DNA from: Bacteroidales bacterium UBA5072
GTDB lineage: Bacteria; Bacteroidota; Bacteroidia; Bacteroidales; UBA10428
Length of the DNA stretch: 30,374 bases
Assembly: GCA_002415855.1 (NCBI GenBank)
Contig: DIAS01000078.1
Location: 1-30,374 of the forward strand
Direction of reading: 5' to 3'
Shown piece by piece: positions 8,377 through 16,461 of this stretch. A model generated the notes under the pieces. The model was given only the letters and a program-made list of their open reading frames with translations, was not told the origin of the DNA and searched no databases. Each line of letters opens with the position of its first letter. The first letter of the stretch is position 1. Both the position numbers and the translations under genes were made by a program.

Positions 8377-10410
8377 ATGAAAAAAGATATTATAAACCGG
8401 GCTGCAGATAACATCAGGATTCTTTCCGCCGCCATGGTCGAGCGAGCCAGGTCGGGCCACCCGGGCGGAGCTATGGGTGGTGCTGATTTTATCAATATTT
8501 TGTATTCCGAGTTTCTGAACTGGGATCCGCAGGACATGACCTGGAGAAACCGTGACCGGTTTTTCCTTGATCCGGGACATATGTCACCCATGCTGTATTC
8601 CATCCTCACACTTACTGGCAATTTCACAACAGGAGAGATCATGAATTTCCGGCAGTGGGGAAGTCCGACTCCCGGACACCCTGAAGTCGATATTAAAAGG
8701 GGCATTGAAAACACTTCTGGACCATTGGGCCAGGGTCATGCCATGGCAGTGGGTGCTGCCATTGCCGAACGTTTTCTTTGTGCCCGATTCGGAGAATGGA
8801 TGTCACATAAGACTTATGCCTATATTTCCGATGGCGGTGTACAGGAAGAGATTTCGCAGGGGGCCGGAAGAATGGCAGGATTCCTGGGATTGCACAACCT
8901 TATCATGTTTTACGACTCCAATGATATTCAACTGTCAACCAAAACCTCGGCGGTGAGCCGCGAAGATACTGCCATGAAGTATTCTGCATGGGGCTGGCAG
9001 GTAATCCAGATCAACGGTAACGATCAGGATGAGATCAGGGCTGCCCTACTGAAGGCCACACAGGAAAGGTCCCGTCCCACACTGATCATTGGCAAAACTG
9101 TGATGGGCAAGGGTGCCGTGGATGCAGCCGGTGACAGCTTTGAAGGTCAGACCTCCACTCACGGGATGCCCCTGGGGGAATCCGGAGCCTCTTTTGAAAA
9201 AACGATTGAAAACCTTGCCGGAAATCCTGCCGATCCTTTTGTGATCTTCCCCGAAGTTGCTGCCTATTATAAAGAGGTTCTCCGGAAAAAAACCACTGTC
9301 GCCAATGCCCGTAAAGATGAAGAAAGAAAGTGGGCCTTTGCCAATCCTGAACTCGCTCAGAAACTTGATCGTTTTTTTTCAGGCCAGTCGCCGGAATTGG
9401 TTCCTGAACAGGTTGCACAGAAAGATGACATCGCTACACGGGCGGCATCAAGCAATGTGCTTGGCTGGCTGGCTAAAAATGTTGACAATATGATCGTGGC
9501 GTCGGCTGACTTATCGAACAGCGATAAGACCGATGGTTTTCTGAAACACACAAAAGCCTTTGCCAGGGGAGACTTCAGCGGAGCATTCCTGCAGGCCGGC
9601 GTGGCCGAGCTTACTATGGCAGCCGTTGCAAATGGGATCGTGCTGCATGGTGGAGTAATGGCAGCATGCGGCACCTTCTTCGTATTTTCCGACTACATGA
9701 AGCCAGCCGTACGCCTGGCTGCTCTCATGGGTCTCCCGGTGAAATACATATGGACCCATGATGCCTTCCGTGTGGGTGAGGACGGACCGACCCACCAGCC
9801 CGTTGAACAGGAAGCGCAGATCCGGCTCATGGAGCAAATGAAGAACCACCACGGAGAAAACAGCATGCTGGTCTTGCGTCCTGCCGACGTGCATGAAACC
9901 ACTCAGGCTTGGAAACTGGCGCTCCTGAATACCAAAACCCCTACTGCACTCTTGCTGACCAGACAGAATGTTCCTTCCCTTCCGGCCCGGGAAGGATCGA
10001 CGAGGCTCGCAGATGCAGCCCAGGTAAGCAGAGGAGCCTATATCGTAAAAGATACACCCAAACCAGATATTATCCTGCTTGCCAATGGCTCTGAGGTATC
10101 CACCCAGCTGGAGGGCGCCAGGAAACTGGAAGAGAAAGGGCTCAAAGTTCGTGTGGTTTCTGCTCCATCAGAGGGACTGTTCCGAAAACAGCCCAGGGAA
10201 TATCAGGCACAGGTCCTGCCTCCAGGAATACCCGTGTTTGGCCTGACTGCCGGTTTGCCTGTAACCCTGCAAGGCCTGGCAGGAATAAACGGCAGGGTCT
10301 TTGGCCTCCAGCACTTCGGTTATTCTGCTCCTTACAAAGTACTGGATGAAAAATTCGGCTTCACCCCTGAAAACGTTGTGAAACAGGTCGAAGAAATGTT
10401 AAAGATATAA
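8377..10410 (+). CDS. tkt: Transketolase
   Basis: The protein has 677 residues, full length for a one-chain transketolase. It transfers two-carbon ketol units between sugar phosphates in the pentose phosphate pathway, using thiamine diphosphate. Seen in order: GHPGGAMGGADF (substrate His region, about 28), the PGHMSPMLYS loop, GPLGQGHAMAVG, the ThDP/Mg motif as SDGGVQEE in place of the classical GDG form, FYDSNDIQLS, GVAELTMAAVANGIVLHGG with the activating Glu, and a C-terminal transketolase domain ending near FGYSAPYKVLDEKFGFTPENV. The SDG variant matches what I recall of Bacteroides enzymes, so it is a lineage feature and not a defect. The gene appears monocistronic; the next start is 119 bases away behind its own operator. 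Confidence 0.96.
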   Translation: MKKDIINRAADNIRILSAAMVERARSGHPGGAMGGADFINILYSEFLNWDPQDMTWRNRDRFFLDPGHMSPMLYSILTLTGNFTTGEIMNFRQWGSPTPGHPEVDIKRGIENTSGPLGQGHAMAVGAAIAERFLCARFGEWMSHKTYAYISDGGVQEEISQGAGRMAGFLGLHNLIMFYDSNDIQLSTKTSAVSREDTAMKYSAWGWQVIQINGNDQDEIRAALLKATQERSRPTLIIGKTVMGKGAVDAAGDSFEGQTSTHGMPLGESGASFEKTIENLAGNPADPFVIFPEVAAYYKEVLRKKTTVANARKDEERKWAFANPELAQKLDRFFSGQSPELVPEQVAQKDDIATRAASSNVLGWLAKNVDNMIVASADLSNSDKTDGFLKHTKAFARGDFSGAFLQAGVAELTMAAVANGIVLHGGVMAACGTFFVFSDYMKPAVRLAALMGLPVKYIWTHDAFRVGEDGPTHQPVEQEAQIRLMEQMKNHHGENSMLVLRPADVHETTQAWKLALLNTKTPTALLLTRQNVPSLPAREGSTRLADAAQVSRGAYIVKDTPKPDIILLANGSEVSTQLEGARKLEEKGLKVRVVSAPSEGLFRKQPREYQAQVLPPGIPVFGLTAGLPVTLQGLAGINGRVFGLQHFGYSAPYKVLDEKFGFTPENVVKQVEEMLKI

Positions 10411-10445
10411 TTGGCGACCGACATTTCTAAAAAAATGTTAATTTA

Positions 10446-10493
10446 TTTGAAATTATCACTATACTTATAGTATTTATAAAATATTTATAGTAT
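10446..10493 (+). promoter_or_regulatory. Promoter/operator of the first BlaI-M56 operon
   Basis: The palindrome ACTATA-CT-TATAGT (10458-10471) is followed by a copy of its right half: TTATAGTAT occurs at 10465-10473 and again at 10485-10493, exactly 20 bases apart. A TTTG (10446-10449) is followed 21 bases later by TATTTATA (10471-10478), a weak -7 box. The repeats would thus cover the -7 region and transcript start, fitting autorepression by the adjacent BlaI protein (inference). Confidence 0.6.
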
Positions 10494-10529
10494 ATTCGTC
10501 CTGCATATTCATATCATTCATCTCAGACC

Positions 10530-10904
10530 ATGAAGGAAATTACCAAAGCACAGGAAGAACTGTTAAAAGCATTATGGGAAATCAAGGAAGGAGCCGTAAG
10601 CGACGTTCTGGATAGCCTGCCTGATCCTAAACCGGCATACAATACAGTCGCCACGGTAATTAAAGTATTGGAGAAGAAGGGCTATGTTTCGCACAAGACC
10701 TACGGCAAGACCCATGTTTATTACGCCCTGGTCACCAAAAAGGATTATGCCCAGCATGTAATGAAGGAAACATTTAAGGGACTTTTCAATGGTTCTCTGA
10801 ACCAAATGGTCTTGGCATTTGTCAAAAGTAAAGAGGTAAGTCTCAACGAGCTTGAAGAACTGAAAGAAATGCTGGAAAAGGAAATCAGAAATAAACGGCA
10901 ATAA
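10530..10904 (+). CDS. BlaI/MecI/CopY-family transcriptional repressor
   Basis: The protein has 124 residues, typical for BlaI/MecI. A winged helix-turn-helix fills about residues 1-75 (TKAQEELLKALWEI, then PAYNTVATVIKVLEKKGYV for the recognition helix, then a KTYGKTHVYYALV wing). A helical dimerisation tail follows (KEVSLNELEELKEMLEKEI). Such proteins bind as dimers to palindromes with two-fold symmetry. It overlaps nothing and is separated by a single base from the M56 protease start (TAAGATG), so the two are translationally coupled. In characterised systems the partner M56 protease leads to cleavage of the repressor; that is presumed here. The regulated genes are likely this operon itself, but other targets cannot be excluded. 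Confidence 0.92.
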   Translation: MKEITKAQEELLKALWEIKEGAVSDVLDSLPDPKPAYNTVATVIKVLEKKGYVSHKTYGKTHVYYALVTKKDYAQHVMKETFKGLFNGSLNQMVLAFVKSKEVSLNELEELKEMLEKEIRNKRQ

Positions 10905-10905
10905 G

Positions 10906-12393
10906 ATGGCAGTTATTCAATATATCCTGATCGCAACGGTATGCCTGAGTATCTTTTATCTGGTATACAGGCTGTTATATAGAAACGAAGCCAACTTCAG
11001 ACATCTGCGGATTTTTCTGATGGGTTCTGTTGTGGTCTCCCTTCTGGTTCCACTTAACAGATTTACAGTTGATATTGTTAAAAAGAATCAAACTGTGATT
11101 ACACTGCAGGAACTTGATAATCCGCCGGGTATGGCGGAACGGGCTTCTGTGGCACAGACCCGTCCAGTTATTAACTGGCAGGATATGATTTCGAAATTGT
11201 ATTTTACAGTGACTGTGTTACTGTTGTGCCGGATCCTGCTGCAACTGGTAATCCTTGCTTCTCAATACGTGAGATCCGAAAAGGTCAGGCATAAGAATTG
11301 TACGCTCCTGCTGAATCACAGGTTCAGGAATTCCTTTTCCTTTTTCAACTGGATTTTTATTACCCGCGATACTACTTCCCAGGAGGACCTGGATCAAATC
11401 ATCGCACATGAAAGAATACATGCTTCCCAGTATCACGCTGTCGATCTGATTGTGATTGAACTGCTGACGGCCGTAATGTGGTTTAATCCGCTTATCTGGA
11501 TGATGAAGAACACAGTGCAGCTGGTGCATGAATACCTGGCAGATGAAGGAGCCCTCAATACCGGAATTGACAGGCTCAGGTACCAGGTTCTCCTGGTCAA
11601 TCAGGTAACCGAAGAAAGACTCATCTGCCTTTCTTCCAGTTTTAATCACGCTTTAATTAAAAAACGTATGAAAATGATAACCAATAACAAATTTAACCGG
11701 AAATCACGGCGGCGCGTATTGGCCCTGCTGCCTCTCACCGTAGCCCTGTTTTTCGCAATGGCCGTTGTGAACGGTTTCTTCCCTGAAAGAATTCAGGCCG
11801 GTCCATCTTCAGTGACATCAGCCTTGAGCAATACAAATGAACCGGAACGCTTGCCCTTATCCAACCTGATCCAGGCCCAGGATACCATCAAAAAGAAAAC
11901 CGTTATCAAGGTGATCAGCAAGGGTGATCCGCAGGATACCGTGATCACTGAGACCATTGAGGTTATCGTTGACGATGACACAACCAGAACAGTTAAAATG
12001 GTCGGCCATACCGATGGCGGCGAAATCATGCATGGTGATAAACTGATATTCATTTCAGAAGATGAGGATATTGAACATTTGAATATTGGCGAGTCCGATT
12101 CTGTTAAAGTAGTGAAAGTGTATAAACATAGTTCTGAGCCTGGTGGTACCGATAAAAATGTCATCATCATCAGAAATTCCAAAGATGTACAATGGGAAAC
12201 CAGCGATAAGGAAATCCCGTCAAACACGCTGGTGATTGTTGACGGAGTTGAACAGAAGGGCAAAGATCCTTTGGCTGGTCTTGATCCGGATCAGATTGTT
12301 ACTGTAACAGTCATCAAGGATAAAAAAAGCATGAAGCAATATACTGACAAGGATTACGAAGGAGTTATCGTGGTCACAACCAAAAAAAAGTAA
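10906..12393 (+). CDS. M56 (BlaR1-type) membrane metallopeptidase with plug-like tail
   Basis: The protein has 495 residues. Membrane segments lie near 5-24, 34-52 and 88-108, and a further one at about 280-300 (LALLPLTVALFFAMAVVNGF). The zinc site is HERIH (168-172) with a downstream HEYLADE (H208, E209), so the peptidase should be active on the cytoplasmic side. There is no penicillin-binding sensor domain as in BlaR1. Instead, a region of ~195 residues outside the membrane is rich in beta-prone, charged stretches. It ends (about 455-495) with LDPDQIVTVTVIKDKKS and GVIVVTTKKK, which resemble the plug region of SusC/TonB receptors (pattern: position-specific 'IESIEVLKD...GVILVTTKKG'). The signal it senses is unknown. 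Confidence 0.88.
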   Translation: MAVIQYILIATVCLSIFYLVYRLLYRNEANFRHLRIFLMGSVVVSLLVPLNRFTVDIVKKNQTVITLQELDNPPGMAERASVAQTRPVINWQDMISKLYFTVTVLLLCRILLQLVILASQYVRSEKVRHKNCTLLLNHRFRNSFSFFNWIFITRDTTSQEDLDQIIAHERIHASQYHAVDLIVIELLTAVMWFNPLIWMMKNTVQLVHEYLADEGALNTGIDRLRYQVLLVNQVTEERLICLSSSFNHALIKKRMKMITNNKFNRKSRRRVLALLPLTVALFFAMAVVNGFFPERIQAGPSSVTSALSNTNEPERLPLSNLIQAQDTIKKKTVIKVISKGDPQDTVITETIEVIVDDDTTRTVKMVGHTDGGEIMHGDKLIFISEDEDIEHLNIGESDSVKVVKVYKHSSEPGGTDKNVIIIRNSKDVQWETSDKEIPSNTLVIVDGVEQKGKDPLAGLDPDQIVTVTVIKDKKSMKQYTDKDYEGVIVVTTKKK

Positions 12394-12432
12394 CCCCTTA
12401 GCAGCAACCAGTATCAGTTGTTAATCACTATA

Positions 12433-12467
12433 CACCCTTCAGGCGGTCCTTTAACCCTTGAAGGGTG
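12433..12467 (+). terminator. Possible terminator after the first M56 gene
   Basis: A 9-base stem CACCCTTCA / TGAAGGGTG encloses a 17-base loop. The following sequence, TTCTGCTTT, is only mildly T-rich before a run of A, so efficiency is doubtful. Confidence 0.4.
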
Positions 12468-12496
12468 TTCTGCTTTAAAAAAAAATCCTAAAAAAA

Positions 12497-12535
12497 TTTG
12501 GATATTATGTTATATATTTCTAACTTTATGTTAGA
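12497..12535 (+). promoter_or_regulatory. Promoter with overlapping operator for the HTH/membrane-protein operon
   Basis: TTTG (12497-12500), 20 bases, then TAACTTTA (12521-12528), which matches TAnnTTTG at seven of eight positions. A perfect inverted repeat TCTAAC-TTTAT-GTTAGA (12519-12535) covers the -7 box. A small HTH regulator is encoded in this operon and is the obvious candidate to bind here (inference). Confidence 0.6.
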
Positions 12536-12560
12536 TATATTTAACTTAAATCCAGAAAAC

Positions 12561-12959
12561 ATGAAACGCTCAATTGTTCTTTTTATTGTTGCTGCCATTA
12601 CCCTGGCTACCACGGCATGGTGGTTCTTCTCTGCATCAACCCGGTTTCAGCTTTATGACCTGCTTCAATTCGGCATTATCGTGATGGTAGTCGGATTAGC
12701 TATATTTGTCGGCTACAAACGACTGGTCAGTGCCAAAAGGGGCGAACCCGCCGAGGATGAATTATCAAAGCATATCATGCGGAGAACGGCTGCATGGTCA
12801 TATTACATTTCGCTTTATCTGTGGCTTGTAATCATGTATGTGAGTGACAAGGTAAAACTGGAGATCCATTCACTCATTGGGGCAGGGATTCTTGGTATGG
12901 CCGTTGTCTTTACAATATGCTGGTTGGTTTTTAATTTCACAGGTATCAAAAATGAATAA
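12561..12959 (+). CDS. Small membrane protein, DUF2178-like
   Basis: The protein has 132 residues with four hydrophobic segments (about 3-24, 30-48, 74-95 and 104-126). Between segments 2 and 3 lies a cytoplasmic stretch containing EPAEDELSKHIMRRTAAWSYY. An acidic DE followed by a basic, Ala-rich helix entering the membrane is the layout I recall for DUF2178 proteins, though the assignment is tentative. In-frame starts at 12498 (TTG) and 12507 lie inside the promoter and upstream of the predicted transcript start, so the ATG at 12561 (MKRSIVLF) was chosen. The last 8 bases overlap the HTH gene (ATGAATAA), implying coupled translation. The function is unknown; pairs of a small membrane protein and a short HTH regulator are common in Bacteroidota and Firmicutes. 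Confidence 0.75.
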   Translation: MKRSIVLFIVAAITLATTAWWFFSASTRFQLYDLLQFGIIVMVVGLAIFVGYKRLVSAKRGEPAEDELSKHIMRRTAAWSYYISLYLWLVIMYVSDKVKLEIHSLIGAGILGMAVVFTICWLVFNFTGIKNE

Positions 12960-13140
12960 CAGGATCAGGGAATACCGGGCAAGATTTAATCTTACCCAGG
13001 AGGATCTTGCCAGGAAGGTGAACGTCCGGCGGGAAACCATAGTTTTCCTTGAGAAAAACAAGTACAACCCCTCACTGAAGCTGGCATACGATATTGCCAG
13101 GGTTTTTGGGGCAGCCATTGAGGAGGTGTTTGTTTTTTAA
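12952..13140 (+). CDS. Short Cro/C1-type (Xre) helix-turn-helix regulator
   Basis: The protein has 62 residues and is almost entirely one HTH_3 domain. It begins MNNRIREYRARFNLTQEDLA, has the recognition helix around VRRETIVFLEKNK, and ends NPSLKLAYDIARVFGAAIEEVF. This is the compact regulator type related to Bacillus YgzD/YvaO-like proteins, with no sensor domain. The start at 12952 was chosen because the HTH fold begins there; a start at 12877 would add residues translated from inside the membrane-protein gene. It is the second gene of its operon and probably represses the operon through the palindrome at 12519-12535 (inference). Confidence 0.88.
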   Translation: MNNRIREYRARFNLTQEDLARKVNVRRETIVFLEKNKYNPSLKLAYDIARVFGAAIEEVFVF

Positions 13141-13157
13141 GTTTTAGGCTATATTTG
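13129..13157 (+). promoter_or_regulatory. Likely promoter of the aldo/keto reductase gene
   Basis: TATATTTG (13150-13157) is an exact -7 match. A TTTG at 13129-13132 lies 17 bases upstream, slightly short, and overlaps the end of the HTH gene. Transcription would start near 13164, ahead of the chosen ATG at 13191. Confidence 0.5.
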
Positions 13158-13190
13158 TACCCGTCTTTCATCATAAACCTAATCCAGGAT

Positions 13191-14189
13191 ATGGAAAAAC
13201 GAAAGCTGGGTGCATCTTCGGTTGAGGCTTCAGTCATTACCTTCGGAGCCTGGGCCATCGGCGGATGGATGTGGGGTGGTGCCGACCGCAAAGAGGCCAT
13301 CGACGCCATAAGGGTCTCAATTGATCACGACGTTACGTCCATTGATACCGCGCCGGCCTATGGCCAGGGCCTGAGTGAAGAAATTGTCGGCGAAGCGATC
13401 CGGAAAACAGACCGTGATAAAATCCAGCTTTTTACCAAGTTCGGATTAAGGTGGGATACCAGTCTGGGGGAATTCTTTTTTAAAAGCAAGGATAATGCGG
13501 GCCGTGATATCAGTATGCATAAACTGGCCTCCAGGGAAAGTATTATCAGGGAATGTGAAGACAGTTTGAGAAGGCTGAAAACCGATTATATTGACCTGTA
13601 CCAGATTCATTGGCCCGACGGTTCCACCCCTATTGCCGAGACAATGGAGGCTTTGCATCTATTGCTGGACCAGGGCAAGATAAAAGCTGCCGGCGTCTGC
13701 AATTACAATGCTGCTCAATTGGCGGAAGCAGGAAAAACGATAACGCTTGCTGCTGACCAGGTTCCTTACAGCATGTTGTACCGGAATATTGAACAAGAAA
13801 TAATACCCTATGCAGTAGACCACAACATTGCCATTATTGCATACAGTCCTTTGCAAAGAGGGTTGCTTACCGGGAAAATCTTACCGGGACATCATTTCAA
13901 CGAAGGAGACACCCGTGAAGGAAATGCTTTTTACAGCACCGAAAACATAGCCCGTGTCAATACCTTTCTTGACAAGCTGAAACCACTGGCCAAAGAGAAA
14001 AATGCCACCGTAGGGCAACTGGTGATACGCTGGACTGTTGATCAGCCCGGAATTACCATTGCACTGGTTGGAGCGAGGAACCGGAAGCAGGCGACCGAAA
14101 ACGCCGGAGCGGATCAAATCCGCCTATCCGGCGATGAACTGGCATTCATTTCCGGCGAGTTAAATAAACTGGAATTGGTTGGCAGTTAA
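13191..14189 (+). CDS. Aldo/keto reductase
   Basis: The protein has 332 residues, a usual length for the family, and is a cytoplasmic NADPH-dependent TIM barrel. The catalytic tetrad is complete: D52 and Y57 (IDTAPAYGQG), K83 (LFTKFG) and H140 (DLYQIHWPD). The cofactor-binding end has IALVGARNRKQATENAGA. The substrate cannot be read from sequence. It resembles the YajO/Tas/'general stress protein 69' branch. The start at 13191 was preferred because the longer option begins at a TTG inside the -7 promoter box. It contains a ~20-residue insertion after the catalytic Lys (GEFFFKSKDNAGRDISMHKL). A weak hairpin follows the gene. Confidence 0.93.
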   Translation: MEKRKLGASSVEASVITFGAWAIGGWMWGGADRKEAIDAIRVSIDHDVTSIDTAPAYGQGLSEEIVGEAIRKTDRDKIQLFTKFGLRWDTSLGEFFFKSKDNAGRDISMHKLASRESIIRECEDSLRRLKTDYIDLYQIHWPDGSTPIAETMEALHLLLDQGKIKAAGVCNYNAAQLAEAGKTITLAADQVPYSMLYRNIEQEIIPYAVDHNIAIIAYSPLQRGLLTGKILPGHHFNEGDTREGNAFYSTENIARVNTFLDKLKPLAKEKNATVGQLVIRWTVDQPGITIALVGARNRKQATENAGADQIRLSGDELAFISGELNKLELVGS

Positions 14190-14222
14190 AAAGAATGTGA
14201 GTTTATAGACAGGAAATTATTA

Positions 14223-14241
14223 AACCAATTCACTTTTGGTT
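14223..14241 (+). terminator. Weak hairpin after the aldo/keto reductase gene
   Basis: AACCAA-(7 bases)-TTGGTT is a six-base stem followed by AATTTTAAA. It is A+T rich and short, so termination is only possible. Confidence 0.35.
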
Positions 14242-14301
14242 AATTTTAAAGGAAGTTTACACCGGTATTCCTAGGACGCTGCCGGGATTAACAAACAGGT
14301 T

Positions 14302-15720
14302 ATGTTCGCATCAAAAAGATCCAGACATACCATTGATGATGTAAGAAGGCAAATCCTTGATACGGCCCTGGTAGTCGCTTCTTTAATTGGTACCGCGGCC
14401 TACCTGATCAGCCTTTACAGGTGGGTCAATTATGGATTCCATCCTGCTTATATCATCAACCTCCTGGTGATCGGAAGTGTTATTCTGATTACTTTTTTCC
14501 GGACAAAGTTGGGTACCATCTTTAAGACTTATGGCCTGATTGCTCTGATAATCCTGCTTTCCATGGTCGATTGCATCAATTATGGCTTATTGTCTGCCGC
14601 CCGGATATACCTGATCCTGATCCCTTTCATATCCATACTTTATCTTCCATTTCTCCGTACGGTTTTTATTTATGTAAGCCTCGTGCTGTGCTTTCTGGTG
14701 ATTGGTGTTTTACACCACAAAGGAATCCTTACCATTCCTGTAGAATATGATCCCGCACGATACATCCTGCAGATGTATCCCTGGGTCATCATCATAACCC
14801 ACATTTCCGTGGTAGCGATTATTATTCTCCTGGTTACCCGTACCTTCATCCAAAACTATACCAACCTTATTTCGGGTCTGGAACTGGCCGTCAAGGAGCG
14901 TACCGAGGAGATCGAGGCAACAAACGAAGAGTTGAAAGCCGCAAATGAAGAGCTTTCCGGACAAAGGGAAGAGTTGGAATCTGCCATTAATAGCCTGCAC
15001 ACTACGCAAAAGCAACTTGTTCAGTCAGAAAAAATGGCCTCCCTCGGCGTGCTGGCTGCCGGTGTGGCTCATGAAATAAACAATCCCCTGAACTTTATTA
15101 ATGGCGGGGTAGTTGGACTGGAGAACTACATCAGTGAAAACCTGCAGGAACACCGGAGCGAACTTGAGCCACTCATTGAAGGAATACAGATCGGGGTCAG
15201 AAGGGCATCCGACATCGTAACAAGTCTCAACCATTACAGCAGGCATGATGATTCACCATCGATTGCCTGTGACATTCACGAAATAATTGACAATTGCCTG
15301 GTGATGCTTGCCAGCCAGTATAAATACAAGATCGAAGTCCAGAAAATATACACCACCAAAACCCATACGCTGTTGTGCAATGAAGGAAAGCTCCACCAGG
15401 CAATTCTGAATATCCTGGTAAATGCTGAACAGGCAATAAGTGAGAAAGGGACTGTCATCATTACAACACATGTAATGAATGGCCGACTGATCATTTCGGT
15501 AACAGACAGTGGCTGTGGAATCCCGCAGGAGGACCTGCCTAAAATCACCGATCCGTTTTTCACTACCAAGGATCCTGGCAAAGGAACAGGTCTCGGGCTG
15601 GCAATCACTTATAACATCGTGCAGGAATACAAGGGCACACTTGATTTTGAATCCCAATCGGGTTTAGGTACCAAGGTTACCATTACATTACCAGTAAGTA
15701 ATACTGAAAACCATGAGTGA
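14302..15720 (+). CDS. Membrane sensor histidine kinase
   Basis: The protein has 472 residues. About six membrane segments fill residues 12-190 without an obvious extracytoplasmic sensor domain. A coiled coil follows (about 195-245, with ERTEEIEATNEELKAANEEL repeats). The phosphoacceptor region is QSEKMASLGVLAAGVAHEINNP, with His 257. The ATPase domain has NILVNAEQAI (N box), TDSGCGIP (G1), DPFFTTKDPGKGTGLGLAI (F and G2 boxes) and ends GLGTKVTITLPV. This resembles NtrB/AtoS-like kinases. It overlaps the receiver gene by 8 bases (ATGAGTGA), so the two form a matched pair. No clean TAnnTTTG lies upstream; TAATTTTA (14241-14248) is the nearest candidate. Confidence 0.95.
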   Translation: MFASKRSRHTIDDVRRQILDTALVVASLIGTAAYLISLYRWVNYGFHPAYIINLLVIGSVILITFFRTKLGTIFKTYGLIALIILLSMVDCINYGLLSAARIYLILIPFISILYLPFLRTVFIYVSLVLCFLVIGVLHHKGILTIPVEYDPARYILQMYPWVIIITHISVVAIIILLVTRTFIQNYTNLISGLELAVKERTEEIEATNEELKAANEELSGQREELESAINSLHTTQKQLVQSEKMASLGVLAAGVAHEINNPLNFINGGVVGLENYISENLQEHRSELEPLIEGIQIGVRRASDIVTSLNHYSRHDDSPSIACDIHEIIDNCLVMLASQYKYKIEVQKIYTTKTHTLLCNEGKLHQAILNILVNAEQAISEKGTVIITTHVMNGRLIISVTDSGCGIPQEDLPKITDPFFTTKDPGKGTGLGLAITYNIVQEYKGTLDFESQSGLGTKVTITLPVSNTENHE

Positions 15721-16096
15721 AAATACCAAGTTGTTATATGTGGATGATGAACCCATCAACCTGAAGCTTTTTACCATCAATTTTAAAAGTAAGTTCCAGG
15801 TCATAACGGCGGGTTCGGGTTTTGAAGGACTTTCCCGGCTGCAATCAAATTTGGATACCCGAGTGGTTATCAGTGACATGAAAATGCCCGGCATGAACGG
15901 CATTGAATTTATACGAACTGCCAAAAAGGATTTCCCTGAAATACTGTTCTTTATCCTGACCGGTTTTGATATCAGTGAAGAAATTGCTGATGCCCTGAAT
16001 GAAGGAATTATCAACAAATACTTCCGGAAACCATTCAACATGAAAGAAATTGAATCCTCCATTCAGGATGCTCTGGAAAGAAACAGCCACCATTGA
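15713..16096 (+). CDS. Single-domain response regulator (CheY-like receiver)
   Basis: The protein has 127 residues, a receiver domain only. It has the acidic pair in YVDDEP, phosphoacceptor D55 (ISDMKMPGMNG), the Thr switch (LTGF) and the conserved Lys in FRKPF. There is no output domain, so it must act by protein contact or as part of a phosphorelay. It is translationally coupled to the kinase gene, and the kinase is the likely phosphodonor. Similar kinase-receiver pairs with a HAMP-free membrane kinase occur widely in Bacteroidota. The next gene starts 50 bases downstream with no promoter visible between. Confidence 0.95.
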   Translation: MSENTKLLYVDDEPINLKLFTINFKSKFQVITAGSGFEGLSRLQSNLDTRVVISDMKMPGMNGIEFIRTAKKDFPEILFFILTGFDISEEIADALNEGIINKYFRKPFNMKEIESSIQDALERNSHH

Positions 16097-16146
16097 TCCT
16101 GTCATGAAACAGCATGCTGATTTACTAACACCATAAAACTACTACT

Positions 16147-16461
16147 ATGACATCAAGAACCCGACAAAAGCATCTGGGAATTGTTCTGACGATGCTTCTT
16201 ATTGTGATCTGCCTTACCGGTTGCGCCAACAAGGAAGTTGTAGATGCCTGTCTCACCGGGAAGCAATACGGATTTTGGGGTGGATTGTGGCATGGCATCA
16301 TCGCTCCCATTGATTTCATTGTCATGTTGTTTAAAGACAATGTAACCCTGTACGCCCAGAATAACAACGGTGCGTGGTATGCCTTTGGATTCCTGATCGG
16401 AAGCGGTGGATGGGGATTTCTGGGTGGGAAAGGAATTGGAAAAAGGAGAAAAAGGGAATGA
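16147..16461 (+). CDS. Small membrane-associated lipoprotein
   Basis: The protein has 104 residues. It has a signal peptide with lipobox LTGC (Cys 26). A central segment contains GFWGGLWHGIIAPIDFIVMLF. A second hydrophobic segment, WYAFGFLIGSGGWGFLGGKGIG, is followed by a very basic tail, KRRKRE. The layout (lipid anchor, GGLWHG motif, 'NNNGAWY', final Gly-rich membrane helix) is one I recall from small uncharacterised proteins in many bacteria; no function is known. Its stop codon overlaps the start of the DUF1080 gene (ATGA), so the two are coupled. It may share a transcript with the kinase and receiver. Confidence 0.8.
   Translation: MTSRTRQKHLGIVLTMLLIVICLTGCANKEVVDACLTGKQYGFWGGLWHGIIAPIDFIVMLFKDNVTLYAQNNNGAWYAFGFLIGSGGWGFLGGKGIGKRRKRE

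Noticed and set aside
8905..8960. Transketolase with SDG in place of GDG as a defective enzyme
   Set aside because: All other ThDP and substrate motifs are intact, and the variant fits what I recall of Bacteroides transketolases.
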